This document shows, piece by piece, positions 25,680 to 34,590 of a stretch of 64,000 bases of DNA. This DNA is from Hyphomicrobium sulfonivorans (lineage in GTDB: Bacteria > Pseudomonadota > Alphaproteobacteria > Rhizobiales > Hyphomicrobiaceae), in the NCBI RefSeq assembly GCF_013306565.1, contig NZ_PZPO01000004.1, positions 1 to 64,000 on the forward strand. Reading direction: 5' to 3'. The notes under the pieces were generated by a model. The model ran no database searches, had not been told where the DNA came from, and worked only from the letters and a program-made list of their open reading frames with translations. How positions within the stretch are numbered: position 1 is the stretch's first letter; each line of letters starts with the position of its first letter. Made by a program: the position numbers and the translations under genes.

Positions 25680-27221
25680 ATGCCAACCCATCCCAGCTCG
25701 CCCGAAGCCGTAGCAAAGAGCGGGCCAACAAAAACGTTTGCACGCGATTTGCGCCGGACAGCCGCTGCTGCGGTTCTCGGTGCCGGACTGGTGGGCTTCG
25801 GCCTTGCCCAGTACGCGCCGCCGGCCGTCGCCCAGTTCAACTCCGGCGCTCAGCAGCCGTCGTTCGCCGACATCGTCGAGCGCGTTAAGCCTGCTGTTGT
25901 CTCGATTTCGACCACCAACGAAGTCAAGGTTGCCGACCGCAGTGGCGGCCCCGGCGGCAACAAGTTCGAGGGTATTCCGGGGCTTCCCGACGATCACCCG
26001 CTGAACGAGTTCTTCAAGAATATGCCCGGTGGCCAGGGTGGCCAGGGCGGTCCGATGCAGCAGCGTCCGCGCCAGGCAGCCGGTTCTGGCTTCGTTGTCT
26101 CGCCGGATGGCTACATCGTAACCAATAATCACGTTGTTGATGGCGCAACCAAAGTAAAGGTGAGCTTCGACGACCAGGAAGAGTTGGATGCCAAGATCGT
26201 TGGCACCGACCCGCGCACCGACATTGCGCTGCTGAAGATCGAGCCGACGAAGCCGTTGACGGCGGTGAAGCTGGCTGAAAAGAACCCGCGCGTTGGCGAA
26301 TGGGTTGTTGCGGTTGGCAATCCGTTCGGTCTTGGCGGTACGGTGACTGCCGGTATCGTTTCGGCGCAGGCCCGTAACATCGGCGGCCCGTACGACTACA
26401 TGCAGATCGACGCTGCCGTGAACCACGGTAACTCGGGCGGCCCGACCTTCAACATGGAGGGTGAAGTGGTTGGTGTGAACACCGCCATCTACAGCCCCAC
26501 GGGTGGTAACGTCGGTATCGCATTCGCTGTGCCTTCCGACACTGTCAGCCGTGTGATCGGACAGCTCCAGAAGGGCGGCAAGGTTAGCCGCGGCTGGCTG
26601 GGCGTGAAGATCCAGAACATCGACAAGGATCTGGCCGGTAGCCTTGGCCTGAAGGATGCGAAGGGCGCCATCATCAGCGAAGTGATGAAGGATGGTCCGG
26701 CTGCGGATGCTGGTCTCAAGGTTGAGGACGCGATCCTGTCGGTCAACAACGAAGAAATCGACGACAGCCGCGATCTGGCCCGTACGATTGCTGACCTGCC
26801 TGCAAAGGAAACCGTCGACATCAAGGTGTGGCGCGACAAGGGCGAGAAGGTGCTGAAGGTAAAGCTTGGCACCTACCCGAACTCGGCCGCTGACACCGAA
26901 GAAGAGCCGGAAACGCCGAAGCAGGAAGATCTGAGCGGCAACATCGACCTGAAGCAGCTTGGCCTCAGCATCAAGGCTGGCCAGGGTAAGGATGGCGGAG
27001 TTGTTATCTCGGAAGTCGATCCGAACTCGGACGCTGCACTGAAGGGCATCAAGGAAGGCGACATCGTGCTCCGCGCTGCCAACGAATCCGTCAAGACGCC
27101 GGAGGATGTTGCCAAGGCAGTGAAGAAGGCACAGGACGATGGTCTGCCGGCAGTGATGTTCCACATCAAGAAGGGTGGCGATCAGACGATCCTGGTTGCT
27201 GTCCCACTCAAGAAGGGCTGA
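25680..27221 (+). CDS. degP: Periplasmic serine protease/chaperone DegP (HtrA)
   Basis: Quality-control protease of the periplasm (513 aa). GGAGG at 25666-25670 precedes ATG 25680. An N-terminal export signal (AAAAVLGAGLVGFGLAQY) is followed by the protease domain with His151 (TNNHVVDG), Asp181 (RTDIALLKIE) and Ser252 (NHGNSGGPTFN). Two PDZ domains follow (from about residue 300 and 420; GAIISEVMKDGPAADAGL and GVVISEVDPNSDAALKGI). The Gln/Gly-rich loop near residue 115 is the flexible LA loop. It precedes a two-component pair, the gene order known for degP1 in Sinorhizobium. Confidence 0.95.
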   Translation: MPTHPSSPEAVAKSGPTKTFARDLRRTAAAAVLGAGLVGFGLAQYAPPAVAQFNSGAQQPSFADIVERVKPAVVSISTTNEVKVADRSGGPGGNKFEGIPGLPDDHPLNEFFKNMPGGQGGQGGPMQQRPRQAAGSGFVVSPDGYIVTNNHVVDGATKVKVSFDDQEELDAKIVGTDPRTDIALLKIEPTKPLTAVKLAEKNPRVGEWVVAVGNPFGLGGTVTAGIVSAQARNIGGPYDYMQIDAAVNHGNSGGPTFNMEGEVVGVNTAIYSPTGGNVGIAFAVPSDTVSRVIGQLQKGGKVSRGWLGVKIQNIDKDLAGSLGLKDAKGAIISEVMKDGPAADAGLKVEDAILSVNNEEIDDSRDLARTIADLPAKETVDIKVWRDKGEKVLKVKLGTYPNSAADTEEEPETPKQEDLSGNIDLKQLGLSIKAGQGKDGGVVISEVDPNSDAALKGIKEGDIVLRAANESVKTPEDVAKAVKKAQDDGLPAVMFHIKKGGDQTILVAVPLKKG

Positions 27222-27247
27222 GCCGTAACCCACGGCGGCTGAAGCCA

Positions 27248-27292
27248 AAGGCGGTCTGCACCTTCTCCCGTGCGGGCCGCCTTAATGTTTTA
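27248..27292 (+). terminator. Terminator after degP
   Basis: AAGGCGG (27248-27254) pairs with CCGCCTT (27277-27283), with an inner GCAC/GTGC stem, followed by AATGTTTT. It separates degP from the response regulator gene. Confidence 0.6.
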
Positions 27293-27365
27293 GGGTGGCG
27301 CCATCGCGCCGCTTCAAGGAAAATACGAATCAAAGCAGCGGCCAGCAATTACGGGCGGTGAGAAA

Positions 27366-28046
27366 ATGCACGTGCTAGTGGTCGAAGATGATCGCGAAAC
27401 AGCCCATTTTCTGCAGAAGGCACTGAAGGAAAGCGGCCACGCGGCGGACCTTGCTGGCGATGGCGAAACCGGCCAGTCGCTGGCCGAGCAGGGCGCCTAT
27501 GACGTGCTGATCGTCGATCGCATGCTGCCGCGCCTGGACGGCCTTTCAATGATCAGGGAGCTGCGCAACAGGGGTGTGCGCACGCCGGTTCTCATACTTT
27601 CGGCGCTGGGTGAGGTTGACGATCGCGTCAAGGGCCTGCGCGCTGGCGGCGACGATTATCTCACCAAGCCCTATGCCTATTCCGAACTGCTTGCGCGCGT
27701 TGAAGCGCTGGCGCGCCGCGCCGTGCCGGAGGAGCAGGAAACGCGCTATGTGGTCGATGGTCTGGTGCTCGACCGCCTGTCGCATCGCGTGACGCGCGAT
27801 GGCGAAGCGATCCAGTTGCAGCCGCGTGAATATCGCCTGCTGGAATATCTGATGAAGCATGCCGGGCAGGTGGTAACGCGCACCATGCTGCTGGAACACG
27901 TATGGGACTATCACTTCGATCCACAAACCAACGTGATCGACGTGCACGTTTCGCGCCTGCGGGCGAAAATCGACAAAAACTTCGAAAAGCCTCTTCTGCA
28001 TACCGTGCGTGGGGCAGGATACACGATCCGTGATGGCCCTGCCTGA
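27366..28046 (+). CDS. OmpR-family response regulator
   Basis: Transcription regulator of 226 aa. Receiver domain: VVEDDRETAHFL, phospho-acceptor Asp51 in LIVDRMLPRLDG, and Lys in YLTKPYAYSEL. Winged helix from about residue 130 with LQPREYRLLEYLMKHAGQVV and the end VRGAGYTI. It overlaps the downstream kinase gene by 14 bases, so both are made together. The position between degP and glnE matches the rhizobial two-component pair there; a link to envelope stress is an inference from that position. Closest general type is CusR/QseB-like. Confidence 0.92.
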   Translation: MHVLVVEDDRETAHFLQKALKESGHAADLAGDGETGQSLAEQGAYDVLIVDRMLPRLDGLSMIRELRNRGVRTPVLILSALGEVDDRVKGLRAGGDDYLTKPYAYSELLARVEALARRAVPEEQETRYVVDGLVLDRLSHRVTRDGEAIQLQPREYRLLEYLMKHAGQVVTRTMLLEHVWDYHFDPQTNVIDVHVSRLRAKIDKNFEKPLLHTVRGAGYTIRDGPA

Positions 28047-29424
28047 CCGCATCTCCCGCGCCCTGTCGACAACGGCGTTCCGCGTTGCCGCCATAACGGT
28101 GGCGGTTTACCTGGTTTTCTCCGGTACCGTTATCGGGCTGCTGCTGTGGCAGTCGAACCGCGTGCTGACGGAGCAGGTGCTGGTGACGCTGGGTGCGGAA
28201 GCCGACCTGCTGAAAGCCGAAGCACAAAGCGGCGATCGCGATGCGATTGTCCGCGCGGTCGCGACGCGTAGCCGGGCGGGTGGTCCGGGGCTTTATTTTC
28301 TGGCTGACCGCACGGGCCGAAAGCTGGCTGGAAACCTGAGCCGGTTGCCGCCGGAGATCGCCGCGCATCCCACCGGTGGCGTATTCCGCTATTCCGCTGA
28401 TGCGGAAGACGGCAGTGGCGATCGTCTCGCGGTTGCCATTCCGGTTGATATCGGTGCTGGCGCGCAGCTGATCGTCGGCCGCGATGTCGATGAGCAGCGC
28501 CGCTTCGCCGGTGAAATGGGTACGATGTATTTTCTGGCGCTCGGCATTCTTACGCTGGGCGGATTGCTGGCCGGTTTTGCCGCCAGTCGCATTGCGCTGA
28601 AGCGCGTGGAAACGATCAACACCGCAGCGCGCTCGATCATGGCCGGTGATATGTCCCGCCGCATAGCTGTGAGCGGGACGGGCGATGAATATGATGGTCT
28701 GGCCACAAACCTCAACGCGATGCTGGAGCGCATCGAAGCGCTGATGAATGGTCTGCGCGAAGTCTCAGATAACATCGCCCACGATCTGAAGACTCCGCTG
28801 ACACGGCTACGCAACTCCGCTGAAGCCGCATTGCGCGAGCGCGGAGAGGATGCCTATCGGGATGGTCTGGAGCACACCATCGAGAAGGCCGACGAACTCA
28901 TCAAGACCTTCAACAGCCTGCTGCTGGTGGCGAAGCTTGAGGCGGGCGCGCTCGACGAGAATGCCGAGCGTTTTGCCGTCGGGCATGTCGTGAGCGATGT
29001 CGCGGAGCTGTATGAGCCCGTAGCTGAAGAGCGCGGGATGGGGCTTGGCGTTGCGATTGCCGCCGACCCAGAAATCCACGGCAACCGGCAGCTTGTGGTG
29101 CAGGCGGTGGCGAACCTGATCGAGAATGCCATCAAGTATTCCGGCGGTCCGGTCGGTGGTGGCACACAGATCGACATTGGGCTCAATGATCTTCCCGAGG
29201 CGGTTGAGATTTGCGTGGCCGACAACGGGCCTGGCATTGCGCCGGAGGACCGCGAGCGGGTGCTGAAGCGCTTTGTGCGGCTGGAGAAGAGCCGTACCGA
29301 GCCCGGCACCGGTTTGGGTCTGAGCCTGGTGCAGGCGGTGGCGCGGCTGCATGGCGGATCGGTGCGGCTTGAGGACAATCAGCCGGGCCTGCGTGTTGTT
29401 CTGACGCTTCCGAAGCGCGCCTAG
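28033..29424 (+). CDS. Sensor histidine kinase with HAMP domain
   Basis: Membrane kinase (463 aa) from ATG 28033, overlapping the regulator gene. Helix 1 (VAAITVAVYLVFSGTVIGLLLWQ), a periplasmic part of about 130 residues, and helix 2 (MYFLALGILTLGGLLAGFAAS) lead to a HAMP region (INTAARSIMAGDMSRRIAVSG). Phospho-acceptor His250 lies in IAHDLKTPLTRLRN. The ATPase domain has NLIENAIKYSGG, DNGPGI and GTGLGLSLVQAV. It resembles CusS/QseC-type sensors. A ribosome site is not obvious, which suits translational coupling. Confidence 0.92.
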   Translation: MALPDRISRALSTTAFRVAAITVAVYLVFSGTVIGLLLWQSNRVLTEQVLVTLGAEADLLKAEAQSGDRDAIVRAVATRSRAGGPGLYFLADRTGRKLAGNLSRLPPEIAAHPTGGVFRYSADAEDGSGDRLAVAIPVDIGAGAQLIVGRDVDEQRRFAGEMGTMYFLALGILTLGGLLAGFAASRIALKRVETINTAARSIMAGDMSRRIAVSGTGDEYDGLATNLNAMLERIEALMNGLREVSDNIAHDLKTPLTRLRNSAEAALRERGEDAYRDGLEHTIEKADELIKTFNSLLLVAKLEAGALDENAERFAVGHVVSDVAELYEPVAEERGMGLGVAIAADPEIHGNRQLVVQAVANLIENAIKYSGGPVGGGTQIDIGLNDLPEAVEICVADNGPGIAPEDRERVLKRFVRLEKSRTEPGTGLGLSLVQAVARLHGGSVRLEDNQPGLRVVLTLPKRA

Positions 29425-29472
29425 GACCGCTAAACACGGGGGAAGGAAATATCCCGGGTTTAGTGAGGTTAG

Positions 29473-32433
29473 ATGGCCGACCAGCAGACACCAGACCATG
29501 CTCCGCTGATGGCGCGCCTCCAAGTGGCACCGGTTGCAGGCGATGAAACGCGCGCCACCGACGCGATGGCGGTGCTGAAGCAGCATGCGGAGCAGGCAGG
29601 CGTGCTGCCGTCGTTGCAGGAAGCGTTGCGTACTTCGGGCGCTGAAGCGTTGCTGGCCGGGATATTTGCAGGCTCACCCTATCTGACCGCGCTCATCGAT
29701 CGCGATCCGGCGCGTCTGGTGCGCCTGCTTTCGACCGTGCCGGAGCAGCGCATGGCGGAGTTGGGGGCAGAATTGCAGGCGGCGACGGACGCTGCTGGCG
29801 ATCGCGCTGCGGTTCTCAAAGCGCTGCGCGTTTACAAGAACGAGGTTGCGCTGCTGACGGCGCTCGCAGATCTTGGCGGCGTCTGGAATGTCACCGAAGT
29901 TACCAGCGCGCTGACCCGATGCGCGGACGCAACGCTTGCCGGTGCCATTTCGTGGTTGTTCCGTGAGGCGGCAAAGCGCGGCCAGTGGCAGCCGAACGCT
30001 GATGGCAGCATTTCGCCGGACGGCTACATCGTGTTGGCCATGGGCAAGTATGGTGCTGGCGAGCTCAACTATTCCAGCGATATTGATCTGATCGTTTTTT
30101 ACGATCCCGATCGCGCGCATCTGGCGCCGGGCGTTGAAGCGCCGGGCTTCTTCGTGCGTTTGACGCGTGATCTGGTGCAGCTCATGTCGGAGCGCACTGG
30201 CGATGGCTATGTGTTCCGCACCGATCTGCGTTTGCGGCCCGATGCCGGTGCCACTCAGCTCGCGCTCTCAACCGGCGCGGCGCTGATCTACTATGAAAGC
30301 TTCGGCCAGAACTGGGAGCGGGCAGCGCTTATCAAGGCGCGTGCCTGCGCGGCTGACATACAAGCGGGCGAAGCGGTGTTGCAGGAACTGGCGCCGTTCG
30401 TGTGGCGCAAGTATCTCGATTATGCCGCCATCGCCGACGTGCACGCGATGAAACGGCAGATCTTTGCCCATCGCGGGTTCGGCCAGATTGCCGTTGCCGG
30501 ACACAACGTGAAGCTGGGGCGTGGCGGCATTCGCGAGATCGAATTCTTCGTGCAGACGCAGCAGTTGATCGCGGGCGGGCGGCAGCCGGATCTGCGTACG
30601 CGCCGAACGTTGGATGCGATGCAGCGCCTTGTGGAGCGCGGCTGGATCAAGGCGGAGGTCGCTGCGGAACTGACGGAAGCCTACGAGTTTCTGCGCGGCA
30701 TCGAACACCGCCTGCAGATGGTGGCCGATGAGCAGACGCACGAAATTCCCGACGATCCGCAGCGGCTGGAGCGATTTGCGCAGTTTAGCGGCTATACCGA
30801 CACGGCAGCGTTTTCGAAAGCGCTGATCCAGCGCCTTGAGACCGTGCAAAGGCACTACGCGGCTTTGTTTGAGGACGCGCCGCAACTGACACCGGGCGCG
30901 GTCAATATGGTGTTTGCCGGCGAGAACGATGATCCGGGCACGGTGGTTGCGTTGAAGGCAATGGGCTTCTCGCAGCCATCTGACGTGCTCGCCACCATTC
31001 GCGGATGGCACCATGGCCGACACGCCGCCGTGCGTTCGGCGCGTGCACGCGAACGGCTGACGGAGGTGCAACCGCTGTTGGTTGAAGCTCTGGCGGATAC
31101 CGTTGATCCCGATCGTGCGCTGATGAGCTTCGATCGCTTCCTTGCCGCTCTGCCGGCCGGAGTGCAGCTGTTCTCGTTGCTGCGTGCCAACCCCGCGTTG
31201 CTGCGTCTGCTGGCGGACATCATGGGCACGGCGCCGCGTCTGGCCGGTATCCTATCGCGGCGTCCGCGTCTGCTCGATGCGGTGCTGGACCCTGGCACGC
31301 TCGGCGCGCTGCCATCGTCTGATGAACTGGACCGTCTCATCGCTGCTGAATTGGGAAGCGGCGAACATGACATGCAGCATGTGCTGGATCGCGCCCGCGT
31401 GATCGGCAATGAGCAGCAGTTCCTCATCGGCGTGCGTGTGCTATCCGGTGCCATCAAGGCTAATCAGGCGGGCGGCGCCTATGCGTTGCTGGCCGAGCGC
31501 ATGATTGCAGCGCTGAAGCGTGCGGTCGATCGAGAGCTGGTACGCGTGCATGGGCGTGTCGAAGGCGGCGGCGCGGCCGTGCTGGCAATGGGCAAGCTGG
31601 GCGGTCGCGAGATGACGGCCGGCTCGGATCTCGACCTCATCGTTATCTATGATTTCGATCCCGAATGCATCCAGTCCGATGGTGAGCGCCCGTTGGCGCC
31701 GGGCCAGTACTACGCGCGCCTCACACAACGGCTGATAACCGCACTTTCGTCGGCAACCGCAGAAGGCACGCTCTACGAGGTCGACATGCGGTTGCGACCG
31801 TCCGGGCAGCAGGGGCCGGTGGCGACGCAACTGCGGACGTTCGTTGCCTATCAGCGCAACGAGGCCTGGACCTGGGAACACATGGCGATGACGCGTGGAC
31901 GCGCGGTCGCCGGACCGCCGGCCCTGTGCGCGGCTGTCGAGGAGGCGGTGCAGGCTTCACTGGTCTGGCCGCATGACGTCGAAAAAATCACGTCCGACGT
32001 GCGCGAGATGCGCGAACGCATATTCAAGGAAAAAGGTTCGAGCGACATCTGGGAGCTGAAGCAGGTTCGCGGCGGGCTCGTTGATGTCGAGTTCATCGCC
32101 CAGTATTTGCAACTTGTGCATGCCGCCGAGCACCCGGAAGTTCTGGATCAGAACACGATCGGCGCCTATCGCAAGCTGCGGGATGCTGGACTGCTCCGCG
32201 CCGAACATGCTGACGTTCTGATCCCGGCGACGCGGCTGCTACACGACCTGACCCAGATCCTGCGCCTTTGCCTCGATGGCCAGTTCGACCCGGCGACGGC
32301 GCCACGGGGGCTGAAAAAGCTATTGGCGGTGGCGGGTGAAGCGCCGACTTTCGAGGAACTGGAGTTCCGGTTGCGGGAAAATCAGGTGCGGGTCGCCGAG
32401 TTATTTGATGAGCTGGTGCAGCATCGCCCATGA
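29473..32433 (+). CDS. glnE: Bifunctional glutamine synthetase adenylyltransferase/deadenylylase
   Basis: Controls glutamine synthetase by adding or removing AMP in response to PII (986 aa, full length). Two nucleotidyltransferase domains of the pol-beta type are seen: the deadenylylase half with GKYGAGELNYSSDIDLIVFYD and the adenylylase half with GKLGGREMTAGSDLDLIVIYDF. A helical regulatory domain lies between (about residues 440-660). The end carries RGGLVDVEFIAQYLQLVHA, conserved in GlnE. It lies after the two-component pair, as in rhizobia. Confidence 0.97.
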   Translation: MADQQTPDHAPLMARLQVAPVAGDETRATDAMAVLKQHAEQAGVLPSLQEALRTSGAEALLAGIFAGSPYLTALIDRDPARLVRLLSTVPEQRMAELGAELQAATDAAGDRAAVLKALRVYKNEVALLTALADLGGVWNVTEVTSALTRCADATLAGAISWLFREAAKRGQWQPNADGSISPDGYIVLAMGKYGAGELNYSSDIDLIVFYDPDRAHLAPGVEAPGFFVRLTRDLVQLMSERTGDGYVFRTDLRLRPDAGATQLALSTGAALIYYESFGQNWERAALIKARACAADIQAGEAVLQELAPFVWRKYLDYAAIADVHAMKRQIFAHRGFGQIAVAGHNVKLGRGGIREIEFFVQTQQLIAGGRQPDLRTRRTLDAMQRLVERGWIKAEVAAELTEAYEFLRGIEHRLQMVADEQTHEIPDDPQRLERFAQFSGYTDTAAFSKALIQRLETVQRHYAALFEDAPQLTPGAVNMVFAGENDDPGTVVALKAMGFSQPSDVLATIRGWHHGRHAAVRSARARERLTEVQPLLVEALADTVDPDRALMSFDRFLAALPAGVQLFSLLRANPALLRLLADIMGTAPRLAGILSRRPRLLDAVLDPGTLGALPSSDELDRLIAAELGSGEHDMQHVLDRARVIGNEQQFLIGVRVLSGAIKANQAGGAYALLAERMIAALKRAVDRELVRVHGRVEGGGAAVLAMGKLGGREMTAGSDLDLIVIYDFDPECIQSDGERPLAPGQYYARLTQRLITALSSATAEGTLYEVDMRLRPSGQQGPVATQLRTFVAYQRNEAWTWEHMAMTRGRAVAGPPALCAAVEEAVQASLVWPHDVEKITSDVREMRERIFKEKGSSDIWELKQVRGGLVDVEFIAQYLQLVHAAEHPEVLDQNTIGAYRKLRDAGLLRAEHADVLIPATRLLHDLTQILRLCLDGQFDPATAPRGLKKLLAVAGEAPTFEELEFRLRENQVRVAELFDELVQHRP

Positions 32434-32738
32434 AAAACACATAAATAACAGTGCTTTGTGCTTGGTTGCCCGGTTTGAAGGCTCTCCTTTAGACATTCCT
32501 AACGGAGGATACGGTTTGAGCCAGTTTGGAAATGGCTCGGCCGCGACGGAATTCCCGTTGAGGCCCGTTTAACACGGTGAATGGGAGCGGTAGGCCACAG
32601 GGGCCACCGCGAGGTCGTAGAAACGACCCATCCGGCGTTAAACTGGAGCGGACTTTGGTAGCCATGTTGTCGAGATTGGCAGTGGCAGATGAACTGGGAC
32701 CGGCAGGTTTGAGGCCGGATGGCCAGGGAGAACGGCCA

Positions 32739-33314
32739 ATGGGGGCTGTGGCAGGTGAGGAAGCTGCGCTGGTAACGGCAGCGGCTGGCGGCGACGCCAG
32801 GGCGTTCCGCGCGCTCATGGATCGCCATTTGAGCGGTGTGCTGGCGGTTGCGCGCCGGATGCTGCGCGACGATGCGGAGGCTGAGGATGTGGCGCAGGAA
32901 GCAATGCTGCGGCTGTGGCGCTCGGCCGACGGTTTGGATGTTGGAGCAACCGGTGTTCGCCCATGGTTGCGTCGGGTGGTCTCCAACCTTTGCGTGGATC
33001 GGTTGCGGTCAGGCAAGCGGCTGACGGTGGTTGATGAACTGCCGGAGCAGGCGGAGCCCGCGACGCAGCAGGCCTATCTGGAGGCTCAGCAGGCCAGCAG
33101 CCGTATCGATGCCGCGCTGAAGGCGCTGCCGGATCGCCAGCGTACGGCGCTGACGCTGTTTCACTACGAAGGGCTCAGCCAGATTGAAGTGGGCAGAATT
33201 ATGGGCATTTCTGATGAGGCGGTTGAATCGCTTCTGGCCCGTGCCCGCCGAAGTCTGAAAGCTGCTCTGCGTGAGGAGTTGCAAGAGCTGTTGTCCGAGA
33301 GCTTGCCCGAGTGA
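32739..33314 (+). CDS. ECF-type RNA polymerase sigma factor
   Basis: Alternative sigma factor (191 aa from ATG 32739, GGGAG at 32726-32730; ATG 32664 would give 216 aa). Region 2: FRALMDRHLSGVLAVARRML, then DDAEAEDVAQEAMLRLWRSA and RPWLRRVVSNLCVDRLRSGK. Region 4: LPDRQRTALTLFHYEGLSQIEVGRIMGISDEAVESLLARARRSL with the helix-turn-helix. It heads a three-gene cassette with a membrane anti-sigma candidate and a periplasmic sensor-like protein, the same architecture as cnr-type systems. It likely directs its own operon. Confidence 0.85.
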   Translation: MGAVAGEEAALVTAAAGGDARAFRALMDRHLSGVLAVARRMLRDDAEAEDVAQEAMLRLWRSADGLDVGATGVRPWLRRVVSNLCVDRLRSGKRLTVVDELPEQAEPATQQAYLEAQQASSRIDAALKALPDRQRTALTLFHYEGLSQIEVGRIMGISDEAVESLLARARRSLKAALREELQELLSESLPE

Positions 33315-33378
33315 GCGAACGGATCAGCGATAATTTTGTGTTTTGATCGAAGACGACGCAGAGACGGGAACGCAGGCG

Positions 33379-33963
33379 ATGTCGAAGAACAACAAGCAGG
33401 CAGTGGATAGAGAGGCGCTGGAGCGTCTTCTTGATATTTACGGCGCCGACCGGACGCGTTGGCCTGCCCGTGAGCGGTTGCGGTTCGCAAGCATCATCAG
33501 TGACGATGACCAGGCTGCGAAGATGCTGGCGCAAGCCCGGGCGCTTGACCGTCTTCTGGATCAGGCAACCCCAGCGGGGGATGCAACTCTTGAAGCCTTA
33601 AAGGGCCGCATCATGGCGGCAGCATTGGCCGAGCGTGGCTCGCAGGCCGGGGTGGTTGGTGATGGCCAGCCGCATGTTGGCGGCGGCGCGTCCGTCACCA
33701 GTCTTTCGGCTGTGCGTGAGCGGCGCGCGGCGCGGAACAGTGCTGTTGGCAGCTTCGGTGAATGGCCGGCCGCTGCGGTGCTGGCGGCTTCGCTAGTTTT
33801 AGGGGTCATGCTTGGATGGGGCGGTGCCTTCACCGGCACGATGACCCAGATGGCGCAGGTTGCAGGACTGGAAGAATCCCGCACTGACACTGCATCGACT
33901 TACGATATTTCCCAGCTTGCGCTGAGCTCGGAAGTCGATAGCCAATACGAGGACATGCTATGA
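33379..33963 (+). CDS. Putative membrane anti-sigma factor
   Basis: A 194-residue protein with one membrane helix (AAAVLAASLVLGVMLGWG, about residues 138-156). The N-terminal cytoplasmic part begins with ALERLLDIYGADRTRWPARERL and is of the size expected for sigma binding; the short C-terminal periplasmic part is Ser/Asp rich. It has no zinc HxxxCxxC motif. It lies 64 bases after the sigma gene and overlaps the next start by four bases (ATGA). I infer the anti-sigma role from position and topology; I do not recognise the sequence family with certainty. Confidence 0.65.
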   Translation: MSKNNKQAVDREALERLLDIYGADRTRWPARERLRFASIISDDDQAAKMLAQARALDRLLDQATPAGDATLEALKGRIMAAALAERGSQAGVVGDGQPHVGGGASVTSLSAVRERRAARNSAVGSFGEWPAAAVLAASLVLGVMLGWGGAFTGTMTQMAQVAGLEESRTDTASTYDISQLALSSEVDSQYEDML

Positions 33964-34427
33964 GCCTTTCACCGCGCGCGCTCCGTTGGCTGCTGGTCGC
34001 CTCGCTTGCACTCAACGTGCTGGTCATCGGCGTGATAACGGGCGCAATCTGCCTCTCGCACTTCGGTCATGGCAAGCACATGGGCCCGCCGAAGGGTGGA
34101 CTGCTCGGATTTGCGCGCTCGCTGCCCGGTGAGCGCGGTGGCCCTATTCTGCAGAAGTTTGATGACGGCAAGGAAACACGTAAAAACCTGCGCAATCTGA
34201 TCCGGGATGCGCGTGCCAAAGTTCGCGCGGCGCTGATTGCCGAGCCGTTCGATCAAGCCCAGCTGGATGAAGCGTTGAACGGTATCGTCAATGCGGAAAC
34301 TGAAATTGCGCGTGATCGGGTATCGATGTTCAACGCGACTGTGCAGCATCTGACGCCGGAAGAGCGGCGGCAACTGCACGATTGGCTGGAGAAGCATCGC
34401 CCGATGCCCAAGCCGCCTGAGCCTTGA
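33960..34427 (+). CDS. Periplasmic heavy-metal-sensor-like protein (Spy/CnrX type)
   Basis: A 155-residue protein anchored by an N-terminal helix (WLLVASLALNVLVIGVITGA). The periplasmic part starts with a His-rich stretch (CLSHFGHGKHMGPP) and continues as two long helices (RKNLRNLIRDARAKVRAAL; DEALNGIVNAETEIARD) ending in HLTPEERRQLHDWL, the motif of Spy/CpxP/CnrX proteins. In Cupriavidus, CnrX binds Ni/Co and signals through the anti-sigma CnrY to CnrH. The histidines and the overlapping gene order support an analogous sensor, metal specificity unknown. Confidence 0.82.
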   Translation: MSLSPRALRWLLVASLALNVLVIGVITGAICLSHFGHGKHMGPPKGGLLGFARSLPGERGGPILQKFDDGKETRKNLRNLIRDARAKVRAALIAEPFDQAQLDEALNGIVNAETEIARDRVSMFNATVQHLTPEERRQLHDWLEKHRPMPKPPEP

Positions 34428-34469
34428 TTTGCCCGCGGAGACAATGTGGGCGCCGTAGCGGACCAGATT

Positions 34470-34506
34470 GGGTCGTACCGAAGTGTCGGTGCGGCCCTTG
34501 TTATTT
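34470..34506 (+). terminator. Terminator after the sigma/sensor cassette
   Basis: A 12-bp stem with two G-T pairs runs from GGGTCGTACCGA (34470-34481) to TCGGTGCGGCCC (34486-34497), loop AGTG, followed by TTGTTATTTC. Confidence 0.65.
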
Positions 34507-34590
34507 CAGCGGTGTCGATTTGCGTGGACGCGCGTGGGTTAGCGCAGTGCGTTGTGCGAGAAGCGAGGCGTTTAAAATTTCAGGCGTAGC

